Shown: positions 1-6,846 of the stretch, in pieces
Layout of the letters: every line of letters begins with the position of its first letter
Numbering within the stretch: position 1 is the first letter of the stretch
Origin: Legionella sp. PC997
GTDB lineage: Bacteria > Pseudomonadota > Gammaproteobacteria > Legionellales > Legionellaceae
Direction of reading: 5' to 3'
Assembly: GCF_014109825.1 (NCBI RefSeq)
Contig: NZ_CP059576.1
Location: forward strand, 729,001-793,000
DNA length: 64,000 nucleotides
Translations under genes and position numbers: made by a program
Notes under the pieces: model-generated
Told to the model about the DNA's origin: nothing
Seen by the model: only the letters and a program-made list of their open reading frames with translations
Databases searched by the model: none

Positions 1-459
1 GAGAATGTTTCGATGTGCAATAACAGCCTTCTTAATCACCGCACATTGTGCTTCTGTCATAATTCCTGATTTTACATAGTCATCTAGTGTAAAAACTGAA
101 ATGGCTTTTTTACGAATCGCAAATGTTGGTTTTGATACCACTGGTGGCAGCTGCCCTGCAAAACGTGAACCATCCAATGGCAGCTCACCTTCCAATATTG
201 GATTAAAACGTGTTATCTCCTTACCATGAAAGCCGGCAATAGTTTTAATGATGGATTCAGCACGCGCGTCATTGATACTACCGATACAACGCATGGTTTC
301 ACCAAGGCGTTCCTGCCAAAGCTTGCCATCTGCATTGAGCATGATTTCAACGGTTTTAGGATCACTTAACGCTTGTTCAATCATGCCACCCAAGTCACGC
401 CTTAGCTTTTCACGGGCGCGGTCTTTAACTGTGATCCCTTGTTCTTCTTGTGCATTCAT
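1..459 (-). CDS. trbB: TrbB conjugal transfer ATPase, N-terminal part (cut by window edge)
   Basis: The reverse strand reads from ATG at 459 without a stop to base 1, giving 153 residues. They match the N-terminal domain of TrbB, the VirB11-like hexameric ATPase that energises P-type (trb) conjugative secretion at the inner membrane. Recognisable stretches are the opening helix with GGMIEQAL, the NADGKLW strand, GFHGKEIT and the GELPLDGSRFAG strand. The visible part stops at AHRNIL, just before the expected Walker A loop, so the catalytic half lies outside the window. It follows the csrA-like gene on the same strand with a 28-bp gap, so the Lvr regulators and the trb genes are probably one operon. 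It shows that the left part of the window is a trb-type conjugative element. Family assignment is by recall of conserved motifs. Confidence 0.85.
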   Translation of the reverse strand, partial: MNAQEEQGITVKDRAREKLRRDLGGMIEQALSDPKTVEIMLNADGKLWQERLGETMRCIGSINDARAESIIKTIAGFHGKEITRFNPILEGELPLDGSRFAGQLPPVVSKPTFAIRKKAISVFTLDDYVKSGIMTEAQCAVIKKAVIAHRNIL

Positions 460-487
460 ACGATATAATCCTTGATTACTGATGCCT

Positions 488-748
488 TTAAGCTGACTTC
501 AATCCGTTTTTGAATTTGCTAATTAAACGATCAACAATGCTTTCCTTATTGGAGGGAAAGTCGCTGAACCATTGATCTTTTTGACGTTCATGATAAATGC
601 GTCTTTGAATTTCATCACGGTGAACTGGGATTGATTGAGGGGCATCGAAAGCAAGGCGAACATTACCATCTCGATAACCCACCACAGTGCAGTAAACTTC
701 CTCACTGATAACAACTGATTCACCAACTTTTCTTGTTAAAACCAACAT
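488..748 (-). CDS. csrA: CsrA-family RNA-binding regulator of the ICE (LvrC/CsrT type)
   Basis: This 86-residue protein begins MLVLTRKVGES and contains the VHRDEI segment with Arg44; Leu4 and Arg44 are the key RNA-contact positions in CsrA. Housekeeping CsrA is about 61-67 residues, so there is a C-terminal tail of about 20 residues rich in Lys and Ser. CsrA dimers bind GGA motifs in mRNA leaders and block or promote translation. Legionella ICEs carry CsrA paralogues (lvrC, and the csrT class) that control element transfer. The gene lies between lvrB (17-bp gap) and trbB, where such paralogues are expected. A strong Shine-Dalgarno sequence (AAGGAG) sits about 8 bases before the ATG. I infer that it regulates the ICE rather than host physiology, although cross-talk with chromosomal CsrA is possible. 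Confidence 0.9.
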   Translation of the reverse strand: MLVLTRKVGESVVISEEVYCTVVGYRDGNVRLAFDAPQSIPVHRDEIQRRIYHERQKDQWFSDFPSNKESIVDRLISKFKNGLKSA

Positions 749-765
749 AATGCGTCTCCTTAAAG

Positions 766-1152
766 TTATTTAAATAAATAGGCCTTGCACTGCCTGATAT
801 TCTCTTCAACCACTTCTTTGCTGGCTGGTTGATATTTTTCTGGTCTGACATTAAAAGCATTTCGCCTTTTGATATCACGACAAAAGCCAATCATTTGCGG
901 CAGGGTAGGTGGCATTTCGCAATGATCTCGGCAATCAATGACGGCCTGATTCAAAATCTCATCACTGAACTGACTTAACCCCTCCAACCACTCCTTCTTG
1001 GCAAACTCCAAAAAACCATCATTCTTGAACTGACTGCGCCACAAATGCCCGTAGTAAACTGCAAAGCGGGTAAACAGGTTTTCAATACATTTTTTTCTAC
1101 TGTCGGTAGCATTGCAGGTTGATGACGTTTGACTGCTTGTATTCGTCTTCAT
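766..1152 (-). CDS. lvrB: LvrB-like ICE regulatory protein
   Basis: This is a 128-residue cytoplasmic protein with no enzyme motif that I recognise. The open frame extends to 1233, but the ATG at 1152 (MKTNTSSQ) is preferred because upstream codons run deep into lvrA. An AGGAG lies about 15 bases before it, which is rather far. The 3' end of lvrA overlaps it by 56 bp, pointing to one transcript. The central part is helical and aromatic-rich (RFAVYYGHLW, KKEWLEGL) with a CRDHCEMPPTLPQ segment. This resembles replication-associated proteins annotated beside LvrA in Legionella genomic islands. The name follows position in the lvrA-lvrB-lvrC cluster, which I recall as governing excision and transfer. 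The molecular function is unknown. Confidence 0.6.
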   Translation of the reverse strand: MKTNTSSQTSSTCNATDSRKKCIENLFTRFAVYYGHLWRSQFKNDGFLEFAKKEWLEGLSQFSDEILNQAVIDCRDHCEMPPTLPQMIGFCRDIKRRNAFNVRPEKYQPASKEVVEENIRQCKAYLFK

Positions 1153-1981
1153 CGGTGCTTGCTGTCTCTCCTGTTTCTGGGTTCCAGAATGGATCAATGG
1201 CTCCGCTCTTAGTATTTGTGCCGCGCTTCTCATTCCTTTTCTCCTGCGTTAATTCGATTTTGACTTCATCTTCCCAACATTTTTGAGATAGCCAGTTAGC
1301 TGGAAATTTCCATGCTGGAACCCATTCTCCATGTGCTTCTTTTGCTTCACGCGCTGTGATTTGTTGATAAAGTGCTTGCAATATGCATTGCAGCAAAGGT
1401 TCGTCTGGATTGATTTGTGTAAAGATTTCAAAGGCACGTTCACGAGACTTTTTCTCGGGGTACATACGCCAAAAATGGTCGAAGCGTTGTAATAAATAAA
1501 TATAATTATTTTCTTTTATTAGAGGTGTGTCGGCTTTTATGATTTCATTTGTGTCGGCTTTTTCACATACACGCTCGGAATACCCTGTATTTACAGGGGG
1601 GGTTGCATGCGGCTTTGTGTCGGCTTGCTGTGTCGGGTTTGTGCCGGGTTTATTTTGGACACAATAACTGATATCCGCTAAAAGGCATTTTAAAATAAGA
1701 TGTTTATCTAAAGACTGAATGACAATAAGTCCTGCTCGTTCAAGCCCTTTAATGACCCGACGAATTTGCTGACGGCTAGGACTTCCTGACTCAGTAATAC
1801 CTTGATGAGGTTCAATATAAAGTGTCTCAGCCAAGGATTGGTAACTAATCCGTCGCTTAATTCCTACTATGAAAGTATTGCGATCCATATAGGGACGAAT
1901 ACCTCTTAAGTAGGTAATTTGCTGGATATATGAAAGTCCACAGAGCGCATCCAATTCATTGTCATTCACTGTAAAGTACAT
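1097..1981 (-). CDS. lvrA: LvrA-like ICE regulator, winged-helix type
   Basis: This 294-residue protein carries an N-terminal region (about residues 1-110) that reads like a winged-helix DNA-binding domain: SYQSLAETL, then SRQQIRRVIKGLERAGLI. That layout is typical of replication-initiator or ICE regulators. Residues 160-230 (FWRMYPEKKSRERAFEIF, then WKFPANWL) resemble the C-terminal region of phage replication and DnaT-like proteins. It is the first gene of the leftward lvrA-lvrB-csrA-trb operon and is transcribed away from the repressor gene at 2183. A perfect palindrome lies about 100 bp upstream of its start, a good operator candidate. The LvrA name comes from resemblance and gene order in Legionella ICEs. 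Whether it initiates replication or regulates transcription cannot be decided from sequence alone. Confidence 0.7.
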   Translation of the reverse strand: MYFTVNDNELDALCGLSYIQQITYLRGIRPYMDRNTFIVGIKRRISYQSLAETLYIEPHQGITESGSPSRQQIRRVIKGLERAGLIVIQSLDKHLILKCLLADISYCVQNKPGTNPTQQADTKPHATPPVNTGYSERVCEKADTNEIIKADTPLIKENNYIYLLQRFDHFWRMYPEKKSRERAFEIFTQINPDEPLLQCILQALYQQITAREAKEAHGEWVPAWKFPANWLSQKCWEDEVKIELTQEKRNEKRGTNTKSGAIDPFWNPETGETASTDEDEYKQSNVINLQCYRQ

Positions 1982-2078
1982 AAATAGTCCGTTATTCCTT
2001 AACTAAAAGTCTTAGCGCTCAATGAAACTTGTGATAACATTTTGAGAACTTAAGACAAAAAATAGCTCTTAATGAGCT

Positions 2079-2101
2079 TAACTACTCGAAACGAGTAGTT
2101 A
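2079..2101. promoter_or_regulatory. Operator candidate O1: 10-bp palindrome between lvrA and the repressor gene
   Basis: Two perfect inverted arms, TAACTACTCG and CGAGTAGTTA, are separated by AAA. The site lies in the 201-bp divergent gap, about 98 bp from the lvrA start and 82 bp from the repressor start. The same arms with a TAT spacer occur at 16213-16235, before the excisionase-like gene. The natural candidate ligand is the LexA/CI-like repressor encoded next door. Confidence 0.75.
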
Positions 2102-2118
2102 TTGAATCTCAAAATAAC

Positions 2119-2143
2119 ACATATTGAGCTATAGTCAATATGT
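2119..2143. promoter_or_regulatory. Second inverted repeat before the repressor gene
   Basis: Arms ACATATTGA and TCAATATGT are perfect 9-bp complements separated by GCTATAG. The site is 40 bp upstream of the repressor start and differs in sequence from O1. It may be an autoregulatory operator or the site of another regulator. The RNA could also fold as a hairpin. Confidence 0.5.
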
Positions 2144-2182
2144 AAATGGATTAATTTATTAACCAAAAACCGTGGAATAGGT

Positions 2183-2866
2183 ATGAACATCAAAGAGAAA
2201 ATCGGCCAAAGAATCATGAATGAACGAAAGGCCAAAGGATTGACGAGAAAAGCATTGGCTGAGTTGACCAGTGAGTTGAAAATTTCACGTATTAATAATT
2301 ATGAAAGAGGGGACCGTACCCCGGGCCCAACAGAAATTAAATTGCTGGCTGACGCGCTGGAAGTTTCAGCCTCTTATTTAATGTGTTTAACCGATAACCG
2401 TGAAGGGAAGATGACAAAATCCCTTGGCATGGGGGCATTGATTCCTGTTTTGGATTACAAACAAGCAATTGATTCAGCTACTTTCATCCAGAAAATCAAA
2501 GAGGATGTTGATACTAAAGTTGAGTTTATTCCTGTCAGTACAGCTGTCAGTGATAGCATTGGAAAAAATGCTTTCGCTCTCCAGATTAAGGATGAAAGCA
2601 TGATGCCAGAGTTTCGGATTAGTGATGTACTTATCGTAGATCCTGATACAAGCCCTAAACCTGGCGATTTTATAGTGGCATTGATTGAAGGAGATCAGGA
2701 AGTCATTGTTCGCAAGTATAAGCAATTATCGGCCTCTAAAGAGGCTCACCAATTTGAATTAATTGCACTTAACGAGGATTGGGCTGACATTCGAGTGGGT
2801 TCCAGCGAAATGCAAGCCCAGATTATTGGGTGTGGTGTTAGCTTGGTTCGAGGATTGAAAAACTAA
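2183..2866 (+). CDS. LexA/CI-like phage-type repressor (PrpA-like), HTH plus S24 peptidase
   Basis: This 227-residue protein has an N-terminal XRE helix-turn-helix (about residues 5-65; LTRKALAELT then ISRINNYERGDRTPGP) and a C-terminal S24/LexA-type self-cleaving domain. The serine motif KDESMMP lies near residue 135 and the general-base lysine is in IVRKYK near residue 176. Such repressors hold prophages or ICEs silent and are inactivated by RecA-stimulated autocleavage after DNA damage. A plausible cleavage region is the GMGAL linker near residue 78, though the scissile pair is not certain. It is divergent from lvrA and faces two inverted repeats. A phage-repressor-like gene called prpA next to lvrA is part of the Legionella ICE backbone as I recall it. 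I infer SOS-linked control of excision and transfer. Confidence 0.85.
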   Translation: MNIKEKIGQRIMNERKAKGLTRKALAELTSELKISRINNYERGDRTPGPTEIKLLADALEVSASYLMCLTDNREGKMTKSLGMGALIPVLDYKQAIDSATFIQKIKEDVDTKVEFIPVSTAVSDSIGKNAFALQIKDESMMPEFRISDVLIVDPDTSPKPGDFIVALIEGDQEVIVRKYKQLSASKEAHQFELIALNEDWADIRVGSSEMQAQIIGCGVSLVRGLKN

Positions 2867-3201
2867 ATACTTAGGAATCTCACACCGCAATCCAGATAGT
2901 CATTGCCATGACATGTTAAGAGTATTATTTGATGTTTTTGTAGGATTTGTTTCATTTTCTCGCATCTGAGATCATCAGAATTAACCAATGACATGTTTTT
3001 CTCCGTTAATGTTGAACACAACAAAAAAACTTAGTTTGCTTTATGAAAGTTCAATTGAAGCGGTGATCCATTTAGTTTGCTAAATTAATGGTTCCATTAC
3101 AGCGATTATTTGGTGGTCCCTTTGAAGGTGAATGACAATTGCTATCAAAATAGTTTTGCTATAATTAACAACATAATCAAAGCATGCAAGGAAGAGTCAT
3201 C
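2867..3201 (+). promoter_or_regulatory. 335-bp gap with an extended -10 promoter for the Z1 operon
   Basis: I see no coding sequence here. Near the right end, an extended -10 element (TGCTATAAT, hexamer 3160-3165) is preceded by TTGCTA about 15 bases upstream. The start codon at 3202 follows 36 bp later. The rest is AT-rich without a clear hairpin terminator for the repressor gene. Confidence 0.5.
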
Positions 3202-5052
3202 ATGCCATTTGATCCAACTATTCTAACTGAATCAAATCTAAATAGGTATGATAAGCAACTGGAAAGAATTTCCAATGACTCTGGTTATACGGAAAATATC
3301 CAAGAAACAGTTGTTAATGCAATTGATAACATTACCACTGGTTGCAAGTCATTTGTGATTTATGGAGAGCCACAAAGCGGAAAAACTGAGATGATGATCG
3401 CTTTAACGGCAAAATTACTTGATGAAGAAAATAAGATAATCATTATACTACTAAATGACAATGTACAACTACTAAATCAAAATTTGGATAGGTTTAAAAG
3501 ATCAGGTATCAATCCGACGCCAAGAACCTTCGATGAAGTTATTAATCAAGTTACAGATATTAGAAATAGCGAATGGATTATCTTCTCCAAAAAAAACTCC
3601 AAAGATTTACAGAAGCTTCTTACAATTGTTGGTTCCGAAAAAAATAAAGTCATCATCGATGATGAGGCAGATTATGCCAGCCCAAATGCTAAAATTAACA
3701 AGCAAGAACAAACAAAAATAAACGAATTAGTTGAAAAACTTATAAGTGATAATGGTATTTACATTGGTGTTACAGCAACTCCAGCAAGGCTAGATTTAAA
3801 TAATACATTTCGCAATGAAAATCAAAAATGGGTCTACTTTCATCCCCACGAAAATTATTGTGGACATGATATCTTCTTTTCTCCGGCAGAGCCGATTGGC
3901 AATCTTATTAAATTAATACCAGACAGCGAGGATAGCAAAAAATCTTTAAGTACTTGTCTATTTAGTTTTCTTATAAATATTGCATACTTAAACCTACGAA
4001 AGAATAGTAATGAGGAAAATTATTGTATGCTTGTTCATACAAGCGGAAAAAAAATAGACCATATAGAAGATCAAAAAAATCTTGAAAAGATATTCAATAT
4101 CTTAACTCATCAGAGTGATTCTAAATTTACGAAATACTATGAAAAAATATGGGAAATAACTAATAATAAGTTTAATTGTGACGAAGAGTTAACCCAGGAA
4201 ATAACTAAATATATTCGAAACAATATCAAACGTTACCAAATAATTGTAATAAATAGCGAACATGACAAAGAGAAAGTAAAAGGAGCTACAAGACCATCAT
4301 CATTATTTACAATTGCAATTGGCGGGAATATTGTATCAAGAGGAGTTACTTTCGAAAATTTAATTTCCATGTACTTTACAAGAACAACTAAACATTACAT
4401 TCAGCAAGACACTTACATTCAACGTGCAAGAATGTTTGGATATAGAAAAGGATATTTAGGACAATTTGAATTACATATTCCCGAACAGCTATACAAAGAA
4501 TGGCAAAAATGCTTTGTTTATCACAGGTTATCCTTAGAGTTAATTAAGACAGGTCGAGGTGTTCCTAGCTGGTTTGAAGATAAAAGAGTTACATCCGTAG
4601 CTAAACCTAGCATAGACAAAAATACGGTCTTGTTGTATCACGGTGAAATGGCATTTGCGATTTTCAAATACACTAATGAAATAGAAAGCATCATCAATAA
4701 AGAAAGTCATTTTTATTTTGAAAAATTAACAAAACTGCACACCATTATAGGTGAAAAGTCACTTCCTATGTGTTTAATAGACTTTATACATCGAACATCA
4801 AACGGTCATAATGATAAAATTGCTATCCATAACCCTGGTTCTGTTTCAAACAGACGAACGGTTGATCCTATTACGATAACGCGAACTGGTGGAGGTATGC
4901 TGGGTACTGGTGACTTAGAGTTAAACAAGTTTCCACATGCATATCATCATATTAAGATTTTCTATACTGAAAATGGCGACGCTAAACTTTATTATAAATA
5001 TCAGCGTGAACGGATAAAGATACGTAGAAATGTAGGTAATAATTATGATTAA
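3202..5052 (+). CDS. Z1-domain SF2 helicase/ATPase (candidate defence protein)
   Basis: This 616-residue cytoplasmic protein has Walker A GEPQSGKTEM, a DEAD-like Walker B (VIIDDEADYASP), motif III-like TATPAR, and late motifs GGNIVSRGVTF and YIQRARMFGYR that serve as motifs V and VI. The DEADYASPN signature and the region after it are characteristic of the Z1 domain, found in helicase-like proteins of restriction-like and other defence gene clusters. The start at 3202 is chosen over 3184 because AAGGAAGAG lies 5 bases before it. The gene overlaps the following 148-residue gene by 8 bp, so the two products are probably made together. No methylase or GHKL ATPase partner is adjacent, unlike the larger Z1 clusters I recall. 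It lies in ICE cargo, and a role in blocking phage or plasmids is inference. Confidence 0.8.
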   Translation: MPFDPTILTESNLNRYDKQLERISNDSGYTENIQETVVNAIDNITTGCKSFVIYGEPQSGKTEMMIALTAKLLDEENKIIIILLNDNVQLLNQNLDRFKRSGINPTPRTFDEVINQVTDIRNSEWIIFSKKNSKDLQKLLTIVGSEKNKVIIDDEADYASPNAKINKQEQTKINELVEKLISDNGIYIGVTATPARLDLNNTFRNENQKWVYFHPHENYCGHDIFFSPAEPIGNLIKLIPDSEDSKKSLSTCLFSFLINIAYLNLRKNSNEENYCMLVHTSGKKIDHIEDQKNLEKIFNILTHQSDSKFTKYYEKIWEITNNKFNCDEELTQEITKYIRNNIKRYQIIVINSEHDKEKVKGATRPSSLFTIAIGGNIVSRGVTFENLISMYFTRTTKHYIQQDTYIQRARMFGYRKGYLGQFELHIPEQLYKEWQKCFVYHRLSLELIKTGRGVPSWFEDKRVTSVAKPSIDKNTVLLYHGEMAFAIFKYTNEIESIINKESHFYFEKLTKLHTIIGEKSLPMCLIDFIHRTSNGHNDKIAIHNPGSVSNRRTVDPITITRTGGGMLGTGDLELNKFPHAYHHIKIFYTENGDAKLYYKYQRERIKIRRNVGNNYD

Positions 5053-5491
5053 GGAATATTATCAATATCACGGAATTGTTTTTACGCAACTAATTCAAGA
5101 GTCGTCCAGTAGTTTACAATTCAAAACATACTCTCACTCTAACAATTCAGCCTATATTATCAATGATAAAATAGGCATCTATATTAAATATTGTACAAAA
5201 AGATTTTCTCCTTGGCGCTTTACTTTATTAAAATCTCACCAAGACACTCTTTTAGAGATGAAACAATCTCTCGGAAATGTTTATTTAATCTTGATGTGTG
5301 GTAAAGATGGAATTGCTGTATTGGATTGGATTGAACTGAAGACTATTCTTGACTCAGTACATGAGGAGGTAGAGTGGATTGCGGTATCACGTGGAAAAAA
5401 TCAAATGTATTCTCTATCTGGGTCAGATGGTAATCTGCAATATAAATTAGGGAGAAGTGATTTTCCATCCAAGATACTGAAACATCTGTAA
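5045..5491 (+). CDS. Unknown 148-aa partner of the Z1 helicase
   Basis: This 148-residue soluble protein overlaps the Z1 gene by 8 bp (translational coupling). I do not know a named family for it. It has a compact alpha/beta pattern: an opening YHGIVFTQLI strand, then NDKIGIYIKYCTKRFSPWRFT, a helix, VYLILMCGKDGIAVLDW, and a final basic segment. The IGIYIKY strand with acidic residues before it and a lysine in it could be a degenerate nuclease-type core, but no clear D-ExK triad can be pointed out. A dedicated partner or effector for the helicase is the simplest reading. It is followed by the IS66 remnant on the opposite strand. Confidence 0.7.
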   Translation: MIKEYYQYHGIVFTQLIQESSSSLQFKTYSHSNNSAYIINDKIGIYIKYCTKRFSPWRFTLLKSHQDTLLEMKQSLGNVYLILMCGKDGIAVLDWIELKTILDSVHEEVEWIAVSRGKNQMYSLSGSDGNLQYKLGRSDFPSKILKHL

Positions 5492-5524
5492 CTGGCTAAC
5501 TAACGCCTCCTTGTTAGGAAAAAT

Positions 5525-5820
5525 CAAGTTTAGGTATATTACGCATGTCATTAATTTGGAGGGATTTACGTTAAACGGAAGGAGTTCTTCTAATTGTTCA
5601 AGAATTTGAGCGGTATGGATATTTTATTGCACATTTAAAGCCATGCAAGGCATCTACCTAGTGCTGTTTACAGGTTTCAATCAGTGAGAAGGAGAATGCT
5701 TCCTGTGTGAGCACCGACTTCATTGCCATGGAATAGCCAGTTTTGCGGCCAATAACAAAGGGTTTAATAATCGAATGTTCAGTACGATTATTGTCAATTT
5801 CATTTAACTCTTTCAACATA
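5525..5820 (-). pseudogene. IS66-family transposase remnant (C-terminal end)
   Basis: Reading leftwards from 5820, the frame gives EIDNNRTEHSIIKPFVIGRK followed by SFSLIETCK, which matches the conserved C-terminal region of IS66 TnpC. A stop follows near 5665. In another frame the homology continues as NIHTAQILEQLEELLPFNVN, the usual TnpC ending. Only the last hundred or so residues survive, with at least one frameshift and internal stops, so it is dead. No IS66 ends or target duplication could be located. It shows that this stretch of the ICE has been hit by several insertion sequences. Confidence 0.75.
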
Positions 5821-5847
5821 ATAACTCCATCATGAGCTACGATTTAA

Positions 5848-5898
5848 TTATTTAAAAACTGAATTAACCCATTGCACAAACTCCGTCATACTCATTAA
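5848..5898 (-). pseudogene. Displaced 3' end of the PD-(D/E)XK nuclease gene
   Basis: Read on the minus strand from 5898, the 17 codons TTA ATG AGT ... TAA give LMSMTEFVQWVNSVFK and a stop. Joined to the nuclease frame that breaks off at 9468, they restore ...KIDLM-SMTEFVQWVNSVFK. The junction on both sides is the duplicated 7-bp TCATTAA. This is the severed tail of the nuclease, carried 3.5 kb away by the IS insertion. Confidence 0.85.
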
Positions 5899-5975
5899 CT
5901 CATGTTACGCACACCTTCTTGCAGTCCATTAAAATATGAATAAAATTTCGCCCTGAATTTTAGGGAGAAAGACGA

Positions 5976-6809
5976 ATGGATATGCTTGATTTGTATACGG
6001 ATTATTTGATATGCCAGAACAAATATGCAACAGCGACTGGTTTATCAGAGCTATTGGATGGTGAATTTGCTCACGACAAGGTGACACGTTTTCTTCGACA
6101 AGAAGATTATGACTCCAAGTCGCTCTGGGGCTATGTAAAAAAACCTGTTCGAGAAAAAGAAGCAACTGGTGGTGTTCTGCTGCTTGATGACTCAATTGAA
6201 GAAAAGCCTTACATGGATGAGAATGACATCAACTGTTGGCATTATTCTCATGCAAAAGGTGTTGTTTTGAAGGGTATCAACATCCTAACCTGTATGGTTC
6301 GATACGATGATTTTAGTGTCCCTGTGGGTTATGAGGTTATCAAAAAGGATATTTCCTACAGTGATATCAAAACAAAGCAAGAACGAAGAAAATCATCCAC
6401 CACCAAGAATGAATTGTTTCGAAGTCTCATTGACCAAGCAGTTAAAAATAACGTGCTGTTTGATTATATCCTGGCTGATAACTGGTATGGCTCGAAGGCC
6501 AATATGGCTCATATCCATAATGACCTTCACAAATCGTTTATCATCGGTATTAAATCTAATCGTACATTAGCTTTATCTGAAAACGATGCCAACAACGGGC
6601 GGTACCAACAAGTAAGAGCATTAGAGCATGAAGAGGATATAGCACACACAGTCTGGCTTAAGGGCCTAGACTTCCCAGTGAGGCTCCTGAAAAAGGTTTT
6701 CAAAAACGAAAACGGCTCAACAGGCATCCTGTATCTCGTTTCTAATGACATGACTAGCAGTGCCGAACGTCTTTATGAAGTCTACCAGAAACGGTGGCGA
6801 ATTGAGATC
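5976..6809 (+). pseudogene. IS701/IS4-like DDE transposase, 5' part (interrupted)
   Basis: About 278 residues of a DDE transposase are visible. The first aspartate is in LLLDDSIEEKP, the second in YILADNWYGSK, and the third acidic site begins at YQKRWRIE. From there the open frame runs into foreign sequence and ends at 6917 with an unrelated tail. The missing C-terminal part (IEEYHKSIKQNAS onwards) lies at 9203-9445 on the same strand. The gene is therefore split at its catalytic glutamate motif by the serine-recombinase element and should be inactive. Confidence 0.85.
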
Positions 6810-6846
6810 TACCAGTCATACTACCTCCGTAAAAGTCAAATGAAAA

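Noticed and set aside
248-475. Plus-strand 75-residue frame
   Set aside because: It is antisense to trbB, which has clear family motifs on the other strand.
2050-2235. Minus-strand frame across the lvrA/repressor gap
   Set aside because: It overlaps both operator palindromes and the repressor start, and its hydrophobic reading is antisense noise.
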